Notes: a model not told the origin generated them from the sequence alone. DNA of 64,000 nucleotides from Arcobacter nitrofigilis DSM 7299 (GCF_000092245.1 NC_014166.1:2418001-2482000), one strand, 5' to 3'. Counted from the stretch's first letter, positions 26,372 to 36,943 are shown. Translations and numbers: made by a program.

Positions 26372-28479
26372 ATGAAAAAAAATTAATTAGAATAGCCCTT
26401 GTAGGGCAACCAAACGTCGGAAAATCAATGCTTATCAATTCTATTTCTAACTCTAAATTAAGAGTCGGAAATTTTTCAGGTGTAACAGTAGAAAAAAAAC
26501 AAATAGAATTTCAACATGATGATTATCTTTTCCAAATTACAGATTTACCAGGTTCATACTCATTAAATGATTATACAATTGAAGAAAAAGTTACAAAAAA
26601 CTATCTTGAAAAAGGTGACTATGATATTATATTAAATGTTTTAGACTCTACAAATTTAGAAAGAAATCTTTACTTAACAACTGAATTATTAGCTTTAGAT
26701 AAAAAAATGGTTATTGCTTTAAATATGATTGATGAAGCAGATAATGAAGGTTTATCAATAGATGAAAATCAATTGGCAAAAATCATAGGAAAACCTTGTG
26801 TAAAAACATCAGCAAAAAATAAAATAGGTATTGATACTCTAATAAATACTATGATTCAAAAATACAATTCTTCTAAAATTGAATCGAAATTAATTTTTTC
26901 AAATGCAATGGAAGAAGAAATCTCAAACATAAAAACACTATTAATTGAAAAAAAATATCCAAGTGATGTTCACTATAGAGAAGTTGCAATTAAACTTTTA
27001 CAAGAAGATAAAAAAACATATTTAAAATTTCATGATGAACCCATTTGGACAGAACTACAACCTGTACTAAAAGAGGCTTTAGAACATATATATTTACATT
27101 ATAACACAAAAGATTTAGATGAGATTTTTGCAGATGAAAAAAACTCTTTTGCAAGAGGAGCAACACAAGAAGTTGTAAGTAGTAAAAAAATCTATGGACA
27201 AGATTTAAGTTCAAAAATAGATAATATATTACTAAATAAAGTTTTAGGTATTCCTATATTTTTATTTTTTATGTGGGGACTTTTTCAACTCACTTTTGTA
27301 GTTGGAAATATTCCAATGGATATGATTGATTCATTTTTTGCTTCCCTTGTAGATGGGACAAAAAATATTTTAGGAGATAATGAACTCTCTTCTTTAGTAG
27401 CAGATGGAGCAATAGCTGGAGTGGGAGCAGTAATCTTATTTGTCCCAAATATTGTTATTTTATTTTTTGGTATTGCTTTACTTGAAACCACAGGTTACAT
27501 GAGTAGAGTTGCTTTTTTACTTGATGGATTTTTTCATAAATTTGGACTTCATGGAAAATCATTTATTCCTTTAGTTTCTGGGTTTGGTTGCTCAGTTCCT
27601 GCTTATATGGCAGCAAGAACATTAAAAAATGATAGAGATAGACTTCTAACACTATTTATTATTGGTTTTATGTCTTGTGGAGCTAGACTTCCAATTTATG
27701 TACTTTTTACAGGGGCATTTTTTTCAGGAGATAGTGCAGGAAATATTTTATTTTTAATATACATTACAGGAGCACTTCTTGGACTTATAGCTGCAAAAGT
27801 ACTTAAAATTACAGTTTTTAAAAGTGAAGATGAGCCCTTTGTAATGGAGATGCCTAAATATAGACTACCAACATTTAAACTCATTTGGCACACAGTTTCA
27901 AACCAAGCACTAATGTACTTAAAAAAAGCAGGAACTTTTATTTTAGCTGCTTCAATTCTAATTTGGTTTGCTTCTAATTATCCAAAAAATCATGAGTATA
28001 CACAAGAAATCAATACAAAGATAGAACAAACTTCAAATGAAGCAAAAAAACAAGAATTACAAAATAGTCTTGTGCAATACAATTTAGAAAACTCTTACTT
28101 AGGAGTTATTGGTAAATTTTCTCAACCATTATTTGCTCCCTTAGGTTTTGATTGGAGAATGACAGTTGCATTAGAGACTGGACTTGCGGCAAAAGAGATA
28201 GTTGTTTCTACTTTAGGTATTTTATATGGTTTAGGAGATCAGTTAACAGAAGAGAGTGATACATTACTTACTAAAATTAAAAATAATATTCCTATTACAT
28301 CAGCACTTTCATTTATTATGTTTGTAATGATTTATATACCTTGTTTAGCTGCCTCAATGGTTTTTGCAAGAGAAGCTGGAGGATGGAAATACTTAGTTTA
28401 TCTTTTTGTTTTTACAACAGGAACAGCGTGGGTTTTATCTTTTATAACTTATAACATTACAAGAATTATAGTTACATGA
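26359..28479 (+). CDS. feoB: ferrous iron transporter B
   Basis: 706 residues. The N-terminal G domain has G1 GQPNVGKS (16-23), G3 DLPG and G4 NMID. Residues about 290-700 form the membrane channel with Gate motifs (LDGFFHKFGLHGKSFIPLVSGFGCSVPA, split over the two halves). It imports Fe2+ across the inner membrane. Length slightly below E. coli FeoB, as usual in Campylobacterota. Confidence 0.96.
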   Translation: MRNINEKKLIRIALVGQPNVGKSMLINSISNSKLRVGNFSGVTVEKKQIEFQHDDYLFQITDLPGSYSLNDYTIEEKVTKNYLEKGDYDIILNVLDSTNLERNLYLTTELLALDKKMVIALNMIDEADNEGLSIDENQLAKIIGKPCVKTSAKNKIGIDTLINTMIQKYNSSKIESKLIFSNAMEEEISNIKTLLIEKKYPSDVHYREVAIKLLQEDKKTYLKFHDEPIWTELQPVLKEALEHIYLHYNTKDLDEIFADEKNSFARGATQEVVSSKKIYGQDLSSKIDNILLNKVLGIPIFLFFMWGLFQLTFVVGNIPMDMIDSFFASLVDGTKNILGDNELSSLVADGAIAGVGAVILFVPNIVILFFGIALLETTGYMSRVAFLLDGFFHKFGLHGKSFIPLVSGFGCSVPAYMAARTLKNDRDRLLTLFIIGFMSCGARLPIYVLFTGAFFSGDSAGNILFLIYITGALLGLIAAKVLKITVFKSEDEPFVMEMPKYRLPTFKLIWHTVSNQALMYLKKAGTFILAASILIWFASNYPKNHEYTQEINTKIEQTSNEAKKQELQNSLVQYNLENSYLGVIGKFSQPLFAPLGFDWRMTVALETGLAAKEIVVSTLGILYGLGDQLTEESDTLLTKIKNNIPITSALSFIMFVMIYIPCLAASMVFAREAGGWKYLVYLFVFTTGTAWVLSFITYNITRIIVT

Positions 28480-28491
28480 CAATGTAACTAT
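28468..28491. terminator. hairpin at the feoB / exported protein convergence
   Basis: ATAGTTACAT and ATGTAACTAT form a 10-bp perfect stem with the loop GACA. It spans the stop codons of both convergent genes and probably ends both transcripts. Confidence 0.6.
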
Positions 28492-28826
28492 TCTTCTGCT
28501 TTAATTTCAAATGTTGTATTAAAAACTTGATCTTTATCTGTTACTCTAAAACTCCAAACACCTAATTCTCTACCACTTAAGTATCTAAAATCATAAACAG
28601 AACCATGACCTGAAGGCAAAAGTACATTTCTAGTTCTTGAAATTTCACCCTCTGGATTAATCCATTCAACTTTTACAAATCTATCTTCTACTGATCTTAG
28701 AGTCATGTATTTACAAATAATTGAATTTTCCTCTTTAATTACTAGGCAATCAACTTCACTTCCTATAGAATCACTTCCAAAACAAGATGAAAGTGCTAAG
28801 AGTGTAGCTAAAAATAATTTTTTCAT
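28488..28826 (-). CDS. small exported protein of unknown function
   Basis: 112 residues with a cleavable-type signal (KKLFLATLLALSSCFGS). The Cys near its end could instead be a lipobox (LSSC). The mature part looks beta-rich with two Cys (C-L-V and I-I-C) that may pair in the periplasm. I do not recognise the family. It is last in a run trpA-bpt-this gene, 36 bases after bpt. Confidence 0.78.
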   Translation of the reverse strand: MKKLFLATLLALSSCFGSDSIGSEVDCLVIKEENSIICKYMTLRSVEDRFVKVEWINPEGEISRTRNVLLPSGHGSVYDFRYLSGRELGVWSFRVTDKDQVFNTTFEIKAEE

Positions 28827-28862
28827 AAGTATCCTTAAAATAATTGGGCAAAAGTGATTTTA

Positions 28863-29600
28863 TTATACCTTATATTTATTCCAAATAGTCTTTTCATCTA
28901 AAGAAGCTCTATTTTCTAGTACTTCAAAAGGTGTATATGCTTCTTTATATCCCATAGAAAAATGGTCTTTTATCCAATAACCTAAATAAATATATGGGAT
29001 TTTTAATTGTTTTGCAACTTTTATTTGAGCTAATATTGAAAATTTACCAATAGATAACTTTTCATAGTCATGATCATAAAAACAATAAATAGAAGAGATA
29101 GATTTATCTAGAATATCAGTTAAAGCAACACCAATTAATTTGTCATCTCTCATATACAAAAACTCTTTTGTAAATGAAGTTTTACCATCAATATATGATC
29201 TACTATATTCTATTGGTTCAATTGGTGCGTAAGGCCATGATTTTTTATCATTCATAAATTTATGATATTTATCATATAAATTTAAATGATCTACAGAAAT
29301 CGAAGGAGGTTGAATATAGACTTTTGTATCTTTATTTTTTGCCATCACCCTTTTTTCTGATTTAGAGAACTTATAATTTGCAACATCAATTCTAATACTT
29401 ATACACTTTGTACAATTTTTACACTCTGGAACAAAATGCATTCTACCAAATCTTCTCCAGCCATGCTCAAGCATGTTTTGGTAATCTTCTGGCGTACAGT
29501 TTTTTAAGTATCTATATCTTATATCAGATATTTCATCGTCAAAATAAGAACAATCCTTATTATTCTCTACAAACTCTAATTCATCATCTATCAATTGCAT
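28863..29600 (-). CDS. bpt: aspartate/glutamate leucyltransferase
   Basis: 245 residues of the ATE1/Bpt family. The N-terminal Cys-rich part carries CKNCTKCISIRIDV, and the GNAT-like C-terminal part has YCFYDHDYEKLSIGKFSILAQI (shown in part) and YLGYWI. It transfers Leu to N-terminal Asp or Glu, making the substrate for ClpS-ClpAP. ClpS and ClpA are encoded 11 kb away in this window. Two bases separate it from trpA. Confidence 0.92.
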   Translation of the reverse strand: MQLIDDELEFVENNKDCSYFDDEISDIRYRYLKNCTPEDYQNMLEHGWRRFGRMHFVPECKNCTKCISIRIDVANYKFSKSEKRVMAKNKDTKVYIQPPSISVDHLNLYDKYHKFMNDKKSWPYAPIEPIEYSRSYIDGKTSFTKEFLYMRDDKLIGVALTDILDKSISSIYCFYDHDYEKLSIGKFSILAQIKVAKQLKIPYIYLGYWIKDHFSMGYKEAYTPFEVLENRASLDEKTIWNKYKV

Positions 29601-29602
29601 TA

Positions 29603-30343
29603 TTACTCGTTTATTTTTTCTTTTATCTCTTTTGCTATTGCAGTTATTCTTTGGATTTTTTCGCTATTACTTAAACTATCATCTATTAGGTGTTTTACAA
29701 AAGCAGATCCAACTATTACACCATCAACATTTTTTGCTTTTGCTTTTGCTGTTTTTTCATCTACTCCAAAACCAATATATAAAGGAGTTTTAGTATACTT
29801 TCTGACATTATCAATAATATCACTTAAGTCCTCTTCTACTCCACTTCCAGTAATACCTGCATAAGCTACCATGTAAACAAACTCTTTAGAATGTTCAACT
29901 ACTTTTTTAATTCTATTTTCACTATGAGTTGGAGCTACAAAAGATATTAACGCTTGCTCATAATGACTAGCTAATTTATTATATTTTAAACTCTCTTCAA
30001 AAGGAAAATCAGGAACAATAGCACCTTTTATTCCAAACTCTTGTGCTTTTGCAAAAAACTTTTCTATTCCATAATGATAAAAAGGATTAGCATAACCCAT
30101 CCACAATGTTTTCATCTCAGGAGCAATTTTACTTGAAACTTCAAATAAATCTTTTAATTTAAAGCCATTTTTCAAGGCTATTAAATTTGCTTTTTCAATC
30201 ACTGGACCATCGGCTACTGGATCAGTAAAAGGAATACCTAATTCTAAAATATCAACGCCTGCATCTTTCATATTTAAAGCTAAATCTACTGTAAAATTGT
30301 TTTCAGGCAATGCTGCTGTAATATATCCAACAAGTTTTTTCAA
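29603..30343 (-). CDS. trpA: tryptophan synthase alpha chain
   Basis: 246 residues, TIM barrel. The conserved Glu is in DILELGIPFTDPVADGP and the Asp/Gly loop in YMVAYAGITGSG; the phosphate-binding GFGV and VIVGSAFV follow. It splits indole-glycerol phosphate to indole for TrpB. No other trp genes are adjacent, so the pathway is dispersed; the gene shares an operon with bpt. Confidence 0.95.
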   Translation of the reverse strand: MKKLVGYITAALPENNFTVDLALNMKDAGVDILELGIPFTDPVADGPVIEKANLIALKNGFKLKDLFEVSSKIAPEMKTLWMGYANPFYHYGIEKFFAKAQEFGIKGAIVPDFPFEESLKYNKLASHYEQALISFVAPTHSENRIKKVVEHSKEFVYMVAYAGITGSGVEEDLSDIIDNVRKYTKTPLYIGFGVDEKTAKAKAKNVDGVIVGSAFVKHLIDDSLSNSEKIQRITAIAKEIKEKINE

Positions 30344-30485
30344 AATATAATCCTAATAAAATATTAATTTTTAATTATTCTATCTAATTTTATCTTGGAG
30401 AGATATGAGAATAAGCTCTACAATTAGATTTAAAATGATTTTTTATATTTCTTCTTATCTAATATTTTTTGAATTTTTATATTGA

Positions 30486-30854
30486 CTAAGAAGCTTCAAT
30501 CTTATACTTAAAGTGATTATCAGCATATAAATAATCAGAATGAAAACGCACTTGCCAAAGATAACCAGTACGTTTGTATTTTTTATTAAAATATATAGCA
30601 TAATGTGAATTGAGATATTTCATAGCAAGGGAAATATTATCTTCTTTTGTTTCAAGTAAGATATGATAATGGTTTGTCATAAGACAAAAGGAGTGTACAA
30701 TAATATCAAACTCCTTTTTTACACTTTTCAAAAGAGCTAAGAACTGTTCAAAATCATCGGAGTCTAAAAATACATTGCGACGCTCAACACCACGGCAAAC
30801 AACGTGATAACATCCAACATCAGTAATACGTTCTCGTCTTGGTATCTGTATCCT
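30486..30854 (-). pseudogene. REP-associated tyrosine transposase (RAYT, Y1 family) remnant
   Basis: The frame read leftwards from 30854 encodes IPRRERITDVGCYHVV, ERRNVFL, the HUH-type motif MTNHYHILL and YLNSHYAIYFN, a typical RAYT. No ATG, GTG or TTG exists at the expected start (the codon there is ATA), and the sequence ends after HFKYKIEAS, short of the catalytic helix region. It is therefore truncated at both ends. A palindrome typical of RAYT targets lies about 105 bases upstream. Confidence 0.82.
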
Positions 30855-30960
30855 TAAATAATTTAATAAATTAGATTAAAATTATGATAAAGATTCAAAA
30901 AGTTTCAGAAATGAAAAAAATAGAAAGAGATTCAGGTTGATTTCAGAAAAGTTGCCAAAT

Positions 30961-30973
30961 GGGGTCTGACCCC
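30961..30973. repeat. REP-like palindrome GGGGTCTGACCCC
   Basis: A perfect 13-base dyad of unusual GC content, followed by two close copies of CGATGTTTT. Such GGGGTC/GACCCC palindromes accompany RAYT genes and are recognised by them. It lies between the RAYT remnant and the small membrane protein gene. Confidence 0.6.
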
Positions 30974-30990
30974 GATGTTTTCCGATGTTT

Positions 30991-31185
30991 TTATTTCTTT
31001 TTCTTTTGTATGTTAGTCATTCCATAGATTCCTAACAAAATTAAACAAATACCTACAAGCCATTTAAAATCACCAAAATCAATTATTATATTGTATGGCA
31101 TAAATTTAAAAACAGGATTAATTATATATTTAATACCAGATAAAAATAACAAAAAGGAAAAGGTAAAAAAAATATATTTATTCAC
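30991..31185 (-). CDS. small membrane protein, candidate immunity protein
   Basis: 64 residues, two TM helices (about 5-21 and 42-60). It starts with GTG overlapping the upstream toxin-type gene by 8 bases and has a strong AGAGGA ribosome site, the usual layout of a toxin followed by its immunity gene. No homology is recognised, so the immunity role is inferred from position only. Confidence 0.6.
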   Translation of the reverse strand: MNKYIFFTFSFLLFLSGIKYIINPVFKFMPYNIIIDFGDFKWLVGICLILLGIYGMTNIQKKKK

Positions 31186-31654
31186 ATATTAATCCTCTAA
31201 TTATATTAATTCCTTGTCCTTTTGATGTAGAAGCAGGAGTACTTGGATTGAAAATATCATTAACAATTTCTATAGTTTCAATCGTTTCTACTGGATATAC
31301 AACTGCAGTGGGAGCATTTAACATCATTTTACTAAATCCAGTTGTAAATTTATCATAAATATTAATTACACCATTTCCTACTCTTGCCATTTGATTATAT
31401 CCACTATCCTCTAAAAATTGACCTCTCATATAAGTACTAACTTTTTCCATAGTTTCATTAAACCAAGAATTGCTTTCTTGAATAAAGTTGCTTATATGCT
31501 CCCAATGATTAAACCCATAAACAAATGCACCAGTCGCGGCACCATTTGCAAACTTACCACCAGCAATTTTTGAAGTTGTTCCTCCAATTATACCACTAAC
31601 AACAACACGTCCTTCAAAACTATTTCCACCTACTTTTTCCGTAAGAGGAGACAT
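31178..31654 (-). pseudogene. orphan 3' end of a large secreted toxin-type gene (hemagglutinin/RHS-like)
   Basis: 158 residues from the first ATG. The motif GGKFANGAATGAFVYGFN with the preceding VVSGIIGGTTSKIA is the conserved Gly-rich stretch near the C-terminus of filamentous hemagglutinin and RHS-type proteins, just before the variable toxin part. There is no signal or repeat region, no ribosome site before the ATG, and the open frame begins at a junction near 31690 that carries RAYT-like sequence. It is thus a severed C-terminus; the variable end (about 75 residues) is not recognised. Confidence 0.68.
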
Positions 31655-31699
31655 AAAAGAACTTGCAAAACCTAAAATCTGGCGACTGTCCCCGGATTT

Positions 31700-31769
31700 A
31701 AAAAGAGTTTGATATTATTGTGCACTCCTTTTTCTTATGACAAATTATTATCATATCTTACTTGAAACC
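31700..31769 (+). pseudogene. second, inverted fragment of the RAYT gene
   Basis: About 70 bases nearly identical to the central part of the RAYT remnant at 30649-30722 but on the other strand. It differs by a 1-base deletion that shifts the frame and a change of the HxH motif first His to Tyr. It shows that two RAYT copies once flanked the toxin-type cassette. Confidence 0.8.
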
Positions 31770-31891
31770 CAAAATGATTAAATAAATGCAACATTATAAA
31801 TAAACTTTTCATCTAATAACACACTACTCTATTTTTCAAAAAAAGGATATTTTAGATACAATATTTACCTATAAATATTAAGGGTTATTTA

Positions 31892-32701
31892 GTGAGTATT
31901 ATAAAAAATGAATTTGAAAAAATGAATATTAACAAAATAAAAAAAGCTAAAAATATAAAAAAGCTTACAATGATTACAGCTTATGATGCATTATTTGCAA
32001 AACTCTTTGAAGAACTTGCAGATATTATTTTAGTAGGTGATAGTTTAAATATGAGTTTTGCTGGGAAACCAGACACTTTATCTGCTACCTTAGAACAAAT
32101 GATTTATCATACAAATGCAGTATGCAATGGTGCGAAAGAAGCTTTTGTAGTAATCGATATGCCCTTTGGAACTTACATAAATAAAGATGAAGCACTTAAA
32201 AATGCAATAAGAGCCTACCAAGAGACAAATGCTGCAGCAGTAAAAATAGAAGGTGGAGAAGATAGAGCAGATATAGTTTCACATCTTACATCTAATTCTA
32301 TAGCAGTTATGGGACACATTGGTCTTATGCCTCAATATGTGAGAAGTGAAGGTGGTTACAAAGTAAGAGGTAAAACACAAGAAGACAAAGAACAACTACT
32401 TCGTGATGCAATTGCAATCGAAAAAGCGGGTGCTTTTTGTATAGTAATTGAAGGTGTTATGAGTGATGTAGCAAAAGAGATTACTCAAGCTGTTTCAATA
32501 CCAACAATTGGAATAGGAGCAGGAAAAGAGACTGATGGACAAGTTTTAGTTTGGTCAGATATGTTAGGATTTTTTGAGGAGTTTAAACCAAAATTTGTAA
32601 GACACTATTTAGATGGTGCAAAACTTGTAAAAGATGCTGTTTCAAGCTATAAATCAGATATTCAAAATAAAACTTTCCCAAGTAAAGAAGAGGAATACTA
32701 A
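31892..32701 (+). CDS. panB: 3-methyl-2-oxobutanoate hydroxymethyltransferase
   Basis: 269 residues, first step of pantothenate synthesis: it adds a hydroxymethyl group from methylene-THF to ketoisovalerate. Conserved blocks are [16 protein letters not shown] with the metal-binding Asp, [13 protein letters not shown] and IGIGAG. The GTG start is chosen for its AAGGG site 8 bases upstream; an internal ATG at residue 11 is possible. ruvB follows 2 bases later. Confidence 0.95.
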   Translation: MSIIKNEFEKMNINKIKKAKNIKKLTMITAYDALFAKLFEELADIILVGDSLNMSFAGKPDTLSATLEQMIYHTNAVCNGAKEAFVVIDMPFGTYINKDEALKNAIRAYQETNAAAVKIEGGEDRADIVSHLTSNSIAVMGHIGLMPQYVRSEGGYKVRGKTQEDKEQLLRDAIAIEKAGAFCIVIEGVMSDVAKEITQAVSIPTIGIGAGKETDGQVLVWSDMLGFFEEFKPKFVRHYLDGAKLVKDAVSSYKSDIQNKTFPSKEEEY

Positions 32702-32703
32702 TA

Positions 32704-33720
32704 GTGGATGATAGATTAGTAAATGTAGAACAAATATCTTTTGAAGATGAAAAATCAGAAATAAGTTTAAGACCATCATCATGGGATGATTATATTGGTC
32801 AAGAAAAAATCAAAAAAAATCTAAGAGTCTTTATAGATGCTAGTAGAAAAAGAGGTGAAGCCTTAGATCACATCTTATTTTATGGACCTCCAGGACTTGG
32901 GAAAACCACACTTTCATATCTAATCTCAAATGAAATGAACTCAAACATAAAAATAACAGCTGGACCTATGATTGAAAAATCAGGAGATTTAGCAGCTATT
33001 TTAACAAATCTTGAAGAAGGTGATATTTTATTTATAGATGAAATTCATCGTTTAAGCCCTGCTGTTGAAGAGATACTTTATCCTGCCATGGAAGATTATC
33101 GATTAGACATTATCATTGGAAGTGGACCAGCTGCACAAACTGTAAAAATAGACTTACCACGATTTACATTAATTGGTGCTACTACAAGAGCTGGAATGCT
33201 TTCAAATCCTTTAAGAGAGCGATTTGGTATGCACTTTAGAATGCAGTTTTACACCCACCCAGAACTATCTAAAATCATTCAAATAGCAGGAACAAAACTA
33301 GACAAAGAGTGTGAAAAAGATGCAAGTTTAGAAATTGCAAGAAGAAGTAGAGGAACACCTAGAATTGCCCTTAGACTATTAAGAAGAGTAAGGGATTTTG
33401 CAGAAGTAGAAAATGAACAAATAATCAAATTAAAAAGGTGTGAATATGCTCTTAATGAATTGGGTGTAAATGAAACAGGCTTTGATGAGATGGATATAAA
33501 TTTACTTGAACTTCTTGTATCAAACAGAGGAAGACCAATGGGTCTGTCTACAATTGCAGCAGCTTTAAGTGAAGATGAAGGTACAATAGAAGATGCCATC
33601 GAACCATACTTATTAGCTAATGGATATATAGAAAGAACAGCAAGGGGAAGAGTTGCAAGTGTAAAAACTTATGAACTTTTTAGACTAACAGCTCCTATTA
33701 CAGAAGGCAAACTATTTTGA
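32704..33720 (+). CDS. ruvB: Holliday junction branch migration ATPase
   Basis: 338 residues, full length. Walker [10 protein letters not shown], Walker B DEIHRL, sensor GATTRAGML, arginine finger context LRERFG, and the C-terminal winged helix [11 protein letters not shown] start. It drives branch migration with RuvA. Its stop overlaps the TTG start of the next gene (TTGA). Confidence 0.97.
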   Translation: MDDRLVNVEQISFEDEKSEISLRPSSWDDYIGQEKIKKNLRVFIDASRKRGEALDHILFYGPPGLGKTTLSYLISNEMNSNIKITAGPMIEKSGDLAAILTNLEEGDILFIDEIHRLSPAVEEILYPAMEDYRLDIIIGSGPAAQTVKIDLPRFTLIGATTRAGMLSNPLRERFGMHFRMQFYTHPELSKIIQIAGTKLDKECEKDASLEIARRSRGTPRIALRLLRRVRDFAEVENEQIIKLKRCEYALNELGVNETGFDEMDINLLELLVSNRGRPMGLSTIAAALSEDEGTIEDAIEPYLLANGYIERTARGRVASVKTYELFRLTAPITEGKLF

Positions 33721-34784
33721 AACCACAATATTTTTTAATTTCAATTGGAGTTATAACTTTTTATTTTCTAATTGAATTATTTAATCCTTTTCTAAAAGCA
33801 ATGTCAGTTGCACTTTTACTTGCAGTTGCTACAAATACTTTGAGTAATAATGTATCAATTAAGATTAAAAATAAATTTATATCTTCAACATTAATGACAA
33901 TTGTTCTAGCATTTGTATTTTTCATCCCACTATTGTATTGCATATTCTCATTTGCTACATTAATAAATAATATTGACCAACAAGCTTTATCTAAAATGCT
34001 AACAAAATTTGAATCATGGGTTGCACTTTTACCTAATGATTTTTTGATTATTAAAGAGCAACTAACGGATGCCATAAGTAAAATCAATATTAAAGAATTT
34101 ATAGAAAGCTTACTCTCTTTTGGGGCATACTTAGGGAAAAACTCTGCAAAATTTATAATTGATATGGTAATGATATTAATATTTTATTTTTTCTTTAATT
34201 TTTATTCAGTTGAACTATCAAGTTATTTAAAAAGTCTTTTACCTTTGAAAAAAGAAGATGCTAGTGTGCTATTCTTTGAATCATCAACAGTAATGAGTGT
34301 AGTTTTATACTCTGTATTAGCAACAGCTATATTAGAGGGATTTTTGTTTGGTATTTTTATTACATTTTTTGGTTATGATGGTATTTTACTTGGAGTATTA
34401 TATGGATTTGCTTCTTTGATTCCAGTTGTCGGAGGCTTAATTATGTGGCTGCCTATGGCTTTATATGAAGGATTTACAGTATCCCTTACAAATGGTTTAA
34501 TTATAGCTATATACTCAGTTGTAGTAATAGCAATCTTTGCAGATACCTTTGTAAAACCAGTCATAATAAAATATATTAATTTAAAAGTAGTAAAAACAAA
34601 AGCAAATATAAATGAGCTTTTAATATTTTTCTCTATTATTGCTGGATTATCGACTTTTGGTTTTTGGGGTATGATTATAGGACCAGCAATGGTTAGTTTT
34701 TTTATCTCAATAGTTCAACTATTAAAGAAATTTTCAATTGATTCTAAAATAAAAGATATAAACTCTTTAGATAGTACAATTTAA
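33717..34784 (+). CDS. AI-2E transporter family (PerM-like) membrane protein
   Basis: 355 residues with about eight hydrophobic helices. The family marks are [14 protein letters not shown] and the C-terminal FWGMIIGPA. PerM/TqsA/YdiK-type permeases are trimeric; some export small signals or act as antiporters. TTG start overlapping ruvB. Substrate unknown. Confidence 0.9.
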   Translation: MKPQYFLISIGVITFYFLIELFNPFLKAMSVALLLAVATNTLSNNVSIKIKNKFISSTLMTIVLAFVFFIPLLYCIFSFATLINNIDQQALSKMLTKFESWVALLPNDFLIIKEQLTDAISKINIKEFIESLLSFGAYLGKNSAKFIIDMVMILIFYFFFNFYSVELSSYLKSLLPLKKEDASVLFFESSTVMSVVLYSVLATAILEGFLFGIFITFFGYDGILLGVLYGFASLIPVVGGLIMWLPMALYEGFTVSLTNGLIIAIYSVVVIAIFADTFVKPVIIKYINLKVVKTKANINELLIFFSIIAGLSTFGFWGMIIGPAMVSFFISIVQLLKKFSIDSKIKDINSLDSTI

Positions 34785-35878
34785 GAAAATTTAATAATAC
34801 TTTTTTGTATAAAGTCATCAAATTCATTACCTATAGGCACACTCTTATCAACTTCTAACCAAGATAAATCTTTAAGGTAAGATAACTCTATAGGCAAATG
34901 GGCAATATTATTATTTGAAAGATTAAACTCTTTTAGTCTTTTTAAACTATCTAAATTGTGGGGTAAATTAATCAAACAATTATTTGATAACCATAACTCT
35001 TTTAAATTTGACAAGTTTGATATCTCACTTGGAATAGTTTTTAAATTATTTGAATAAAGCCATAGATCAGTTAATTCAGTCAAGTTCCCAATACTAGAAG
35101 GAAGTTTTTCCAATTTATTTTCATATAACCATAATACTTTTAGCTTTTTCAACTCTCCAATACTTTCAGGTAATTCAAGCAAGAAGTTATGATTTACAAG
35201 TAATTCTGTAAGATTTTGAAGCTTTCCTATCTCACTTGGTAGGGATTCTAACTTATTGTCAAAAATACTTAAACTATCTAATTTTTCTAACTGACAAATG
35301 CTACTTGGCAATAGTCTTAATTCATTTCCCAACAAATTAAGTTTTATTAAACTTTTTAGTTGTCCAATTTTACTTGGTAAAGAAGTAATAGAGTTTTCAA
35401 AAAGTGCTAAAACTTCTAGGTTTTTTAATTCACAAATTTCATCTGGCAATCTTGACAGATTATTTTTTGATAAACTTAATTCCACTAACATTTGTAAATT
35501 GTTTATCTCTCTTGGAATAAATCTTAGTCTATTTTTATATAAATGTAGTTTTTTTAGTTTTGTAAGATTACATATCTCTTTTGGAAGATAAGTTAAGTTA
35601 TATTTTGAAAGGTTCAATTCTTCTAGATTTAATAAAGTTTGTTTATCTCTTGGAAGTCCCCTTGGATACTTACTATTAAACCCTTTTTCAATAAAGTACA
35701 ATTCATCAATTTTGTTTTCATCTGCCCAATCAAATATTCTATCTACCCATGAATCATCCATAGAAATATCAATGGGATTATTCAATATTTTTTGAGTGTA
35801 AGCTATAAGTGTTTTACTCTTGTAAAGCTCCATATAAGAGGAGTTGTTTCTAATTATTAGTCCTGCTCTACTAGTCAT
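34781..35878 (-). CDS. leucine-rich repeat protein
   Basis: 365 residues. After an unrecognised N-terminal domain (1-80, with the acidic WVDRIFDWADENKIDEL) come eleven 23-residue LRRs (about 83-335) with the pattern LxxLxLxxNxLxxLPxxIxxL. The regular repeat and absence of a signal peptide indicate a cytoplasmic binding scaffold. It follows a J-domain gene by 11 bases and converges with the permease gene (4-base overlap). Target unknown. Confidence 0.92.
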   Translation of the reverse strand: MTSRAGLIIRNNSSYMELYKSKTLIAYTQKILNNPIDISMDDSWVDRIFDWADENKIDELYFIEKGFNSKYPRGLPRDKQTLLNLEELNLSKYNLTYLPKEICNLTKLKKLHLYKNRLRFIPREINNLQMLVELSLSKNNLSRLPDEICELKNLEVLALFENSITSLPSKIGQLKSLIKLNLLGNELRLLPSSICQLEKLDSLSIFDNKLESLPSEIGKLQNLTELLVNHNFLLELPESIGELKKLKVLWLYENKLEKLPSSIGNLTELTDLWLYSNNLKTIPSEISNLSNLKELWLSNNCLINLPHNLDSLKRLKEFNLSNNNIAHLPIELSYLKDLSWLEVDKSVPIGNEFDDFIQKSIIKFS

Positions 35879-35889
35879 TTTTACTCTTT

Positions 35890-36828
35890 TTATATTGTTG
35901 TTGAATATTGGCGCATTTTAGCAACTAGATTCTCTTTTTCTTCTTTTAACTCTTCTTTCATTTCATATATATATTCATCTAAATTTTCTATTTTATTTAT
36001 TAATCTAAAAGTTTCATCTTTTTTTATAATTTCAATTTCTGTCTTAGCTAATTTTATTTTTTCCCTAGCTAATTCAATTTTATTTTTTAAGATATTTTTA
36101 TCAAAAAGTGTATCTGATTCACATGAAAAACTCTCACCATTTAAAAGATTATTTAATATTCGAGATACTTTTTTTAAATTGTTTTGTTGATATGCTGAAT
36201 TTAGCTCTTTAAAAATCTCTTCTGCTTTTTCTTTTTTAGCTTCTTCTATAATATCTGGATGGCACAATCTACTAGCTTTTCTATAAAGTCTTTTTAGTTC
36301 AGTTTTTTCTAATTTTGTAAGCTCATATGGATCATCTAATTTAAACTTTTTTATCTCTTCATGAAAGTTTTCAAAATCTTTTTTTGCTTCAAAATATTGA
36401 TACTCATATTTTTTACCATCTTTTTTATATAAAAATTCAAAATACTCTTCTCTTAATATAAGTATTTCTTCTATTAATACACCAACTTCTTTATGGTATC
36501 TACTGTTAAAATCATTTATTTTATTGTGATACTCTTCAATCTTACAACTTAAAGTTAAAAGTTCTTTTTCTAAAACTTTTAGCTCTAATTTTAAGCCTTG
36601 AATCTCTTTATCTTCATGTACCACTAAACTAGAAAATTGACCCAAATATTGATCAATCAAGGATATCACTTCTTGAAAATTAGTCTCTTCAATAAGTTTT
36701 AGTATTTTTTCTACTTTTTCATCAATTTTTAAAGAGTAAAGTCTATGCACTTGGGGATAAAGACTCTCTTCATCTTCAATAGCAATACAACTTTTAATGA
36801 TTTCTAATCTCTTTAAAATCTCTTTCAT
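35890..36828 (-). CDS. J-domain protein with coiled coils
   Basis: 312 residues. A central-to-C-terminal J domain (about 183-225) has LYRKASRLCHPDII with the HPD tripeptide that stimulates DnaK, and FKELNSAYQ. It is flanked by helical coiled-coil regions (about 60-140 and 250-305). No zinc-finger or substrate domain of DnaJ is present, so it is a specialised co-chaperone. The LRR gene downstream may supply its client or binding partner. Confidence 0.88.
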   Translation of the reverse strand: MKEILKRLEIIKSCIAIEDEESLYPQVHRLYSLKIDEKVEKILKLIEETNFQEVISLIDQYLGQFSSLVVHEDKEIQGLKLELKVLEKELLTLSCKIEEYHNKINDFNSRYHKEVGVLIEEILILREEYFEFLYKKDGKKYEYQYFEAKKDFENFHEEIKKFKLDDPYELTKLEKTELKRLYRKASRLCHPDIIEEAKKEKAEEIFKELNSAYQQNNLKKVSRILNNLLNGESFSCESDTLFDKNILKNKIELAREKIKLAKTEIEIIKKDETFRLINKIENLDEYIYEMKEELKEEKENLVAKMRQYSTTI

Positions 36829-36943
36829 AGTAGCCTTAAATCTTTATTGTTACGCTATATTATACAAAAAAATTGATGTCAACTTTTAGAAAAAAGTTAT
36901 AAATTTGAAAAATTACTTTTGCTATTATTTAATTGTTTAGATT

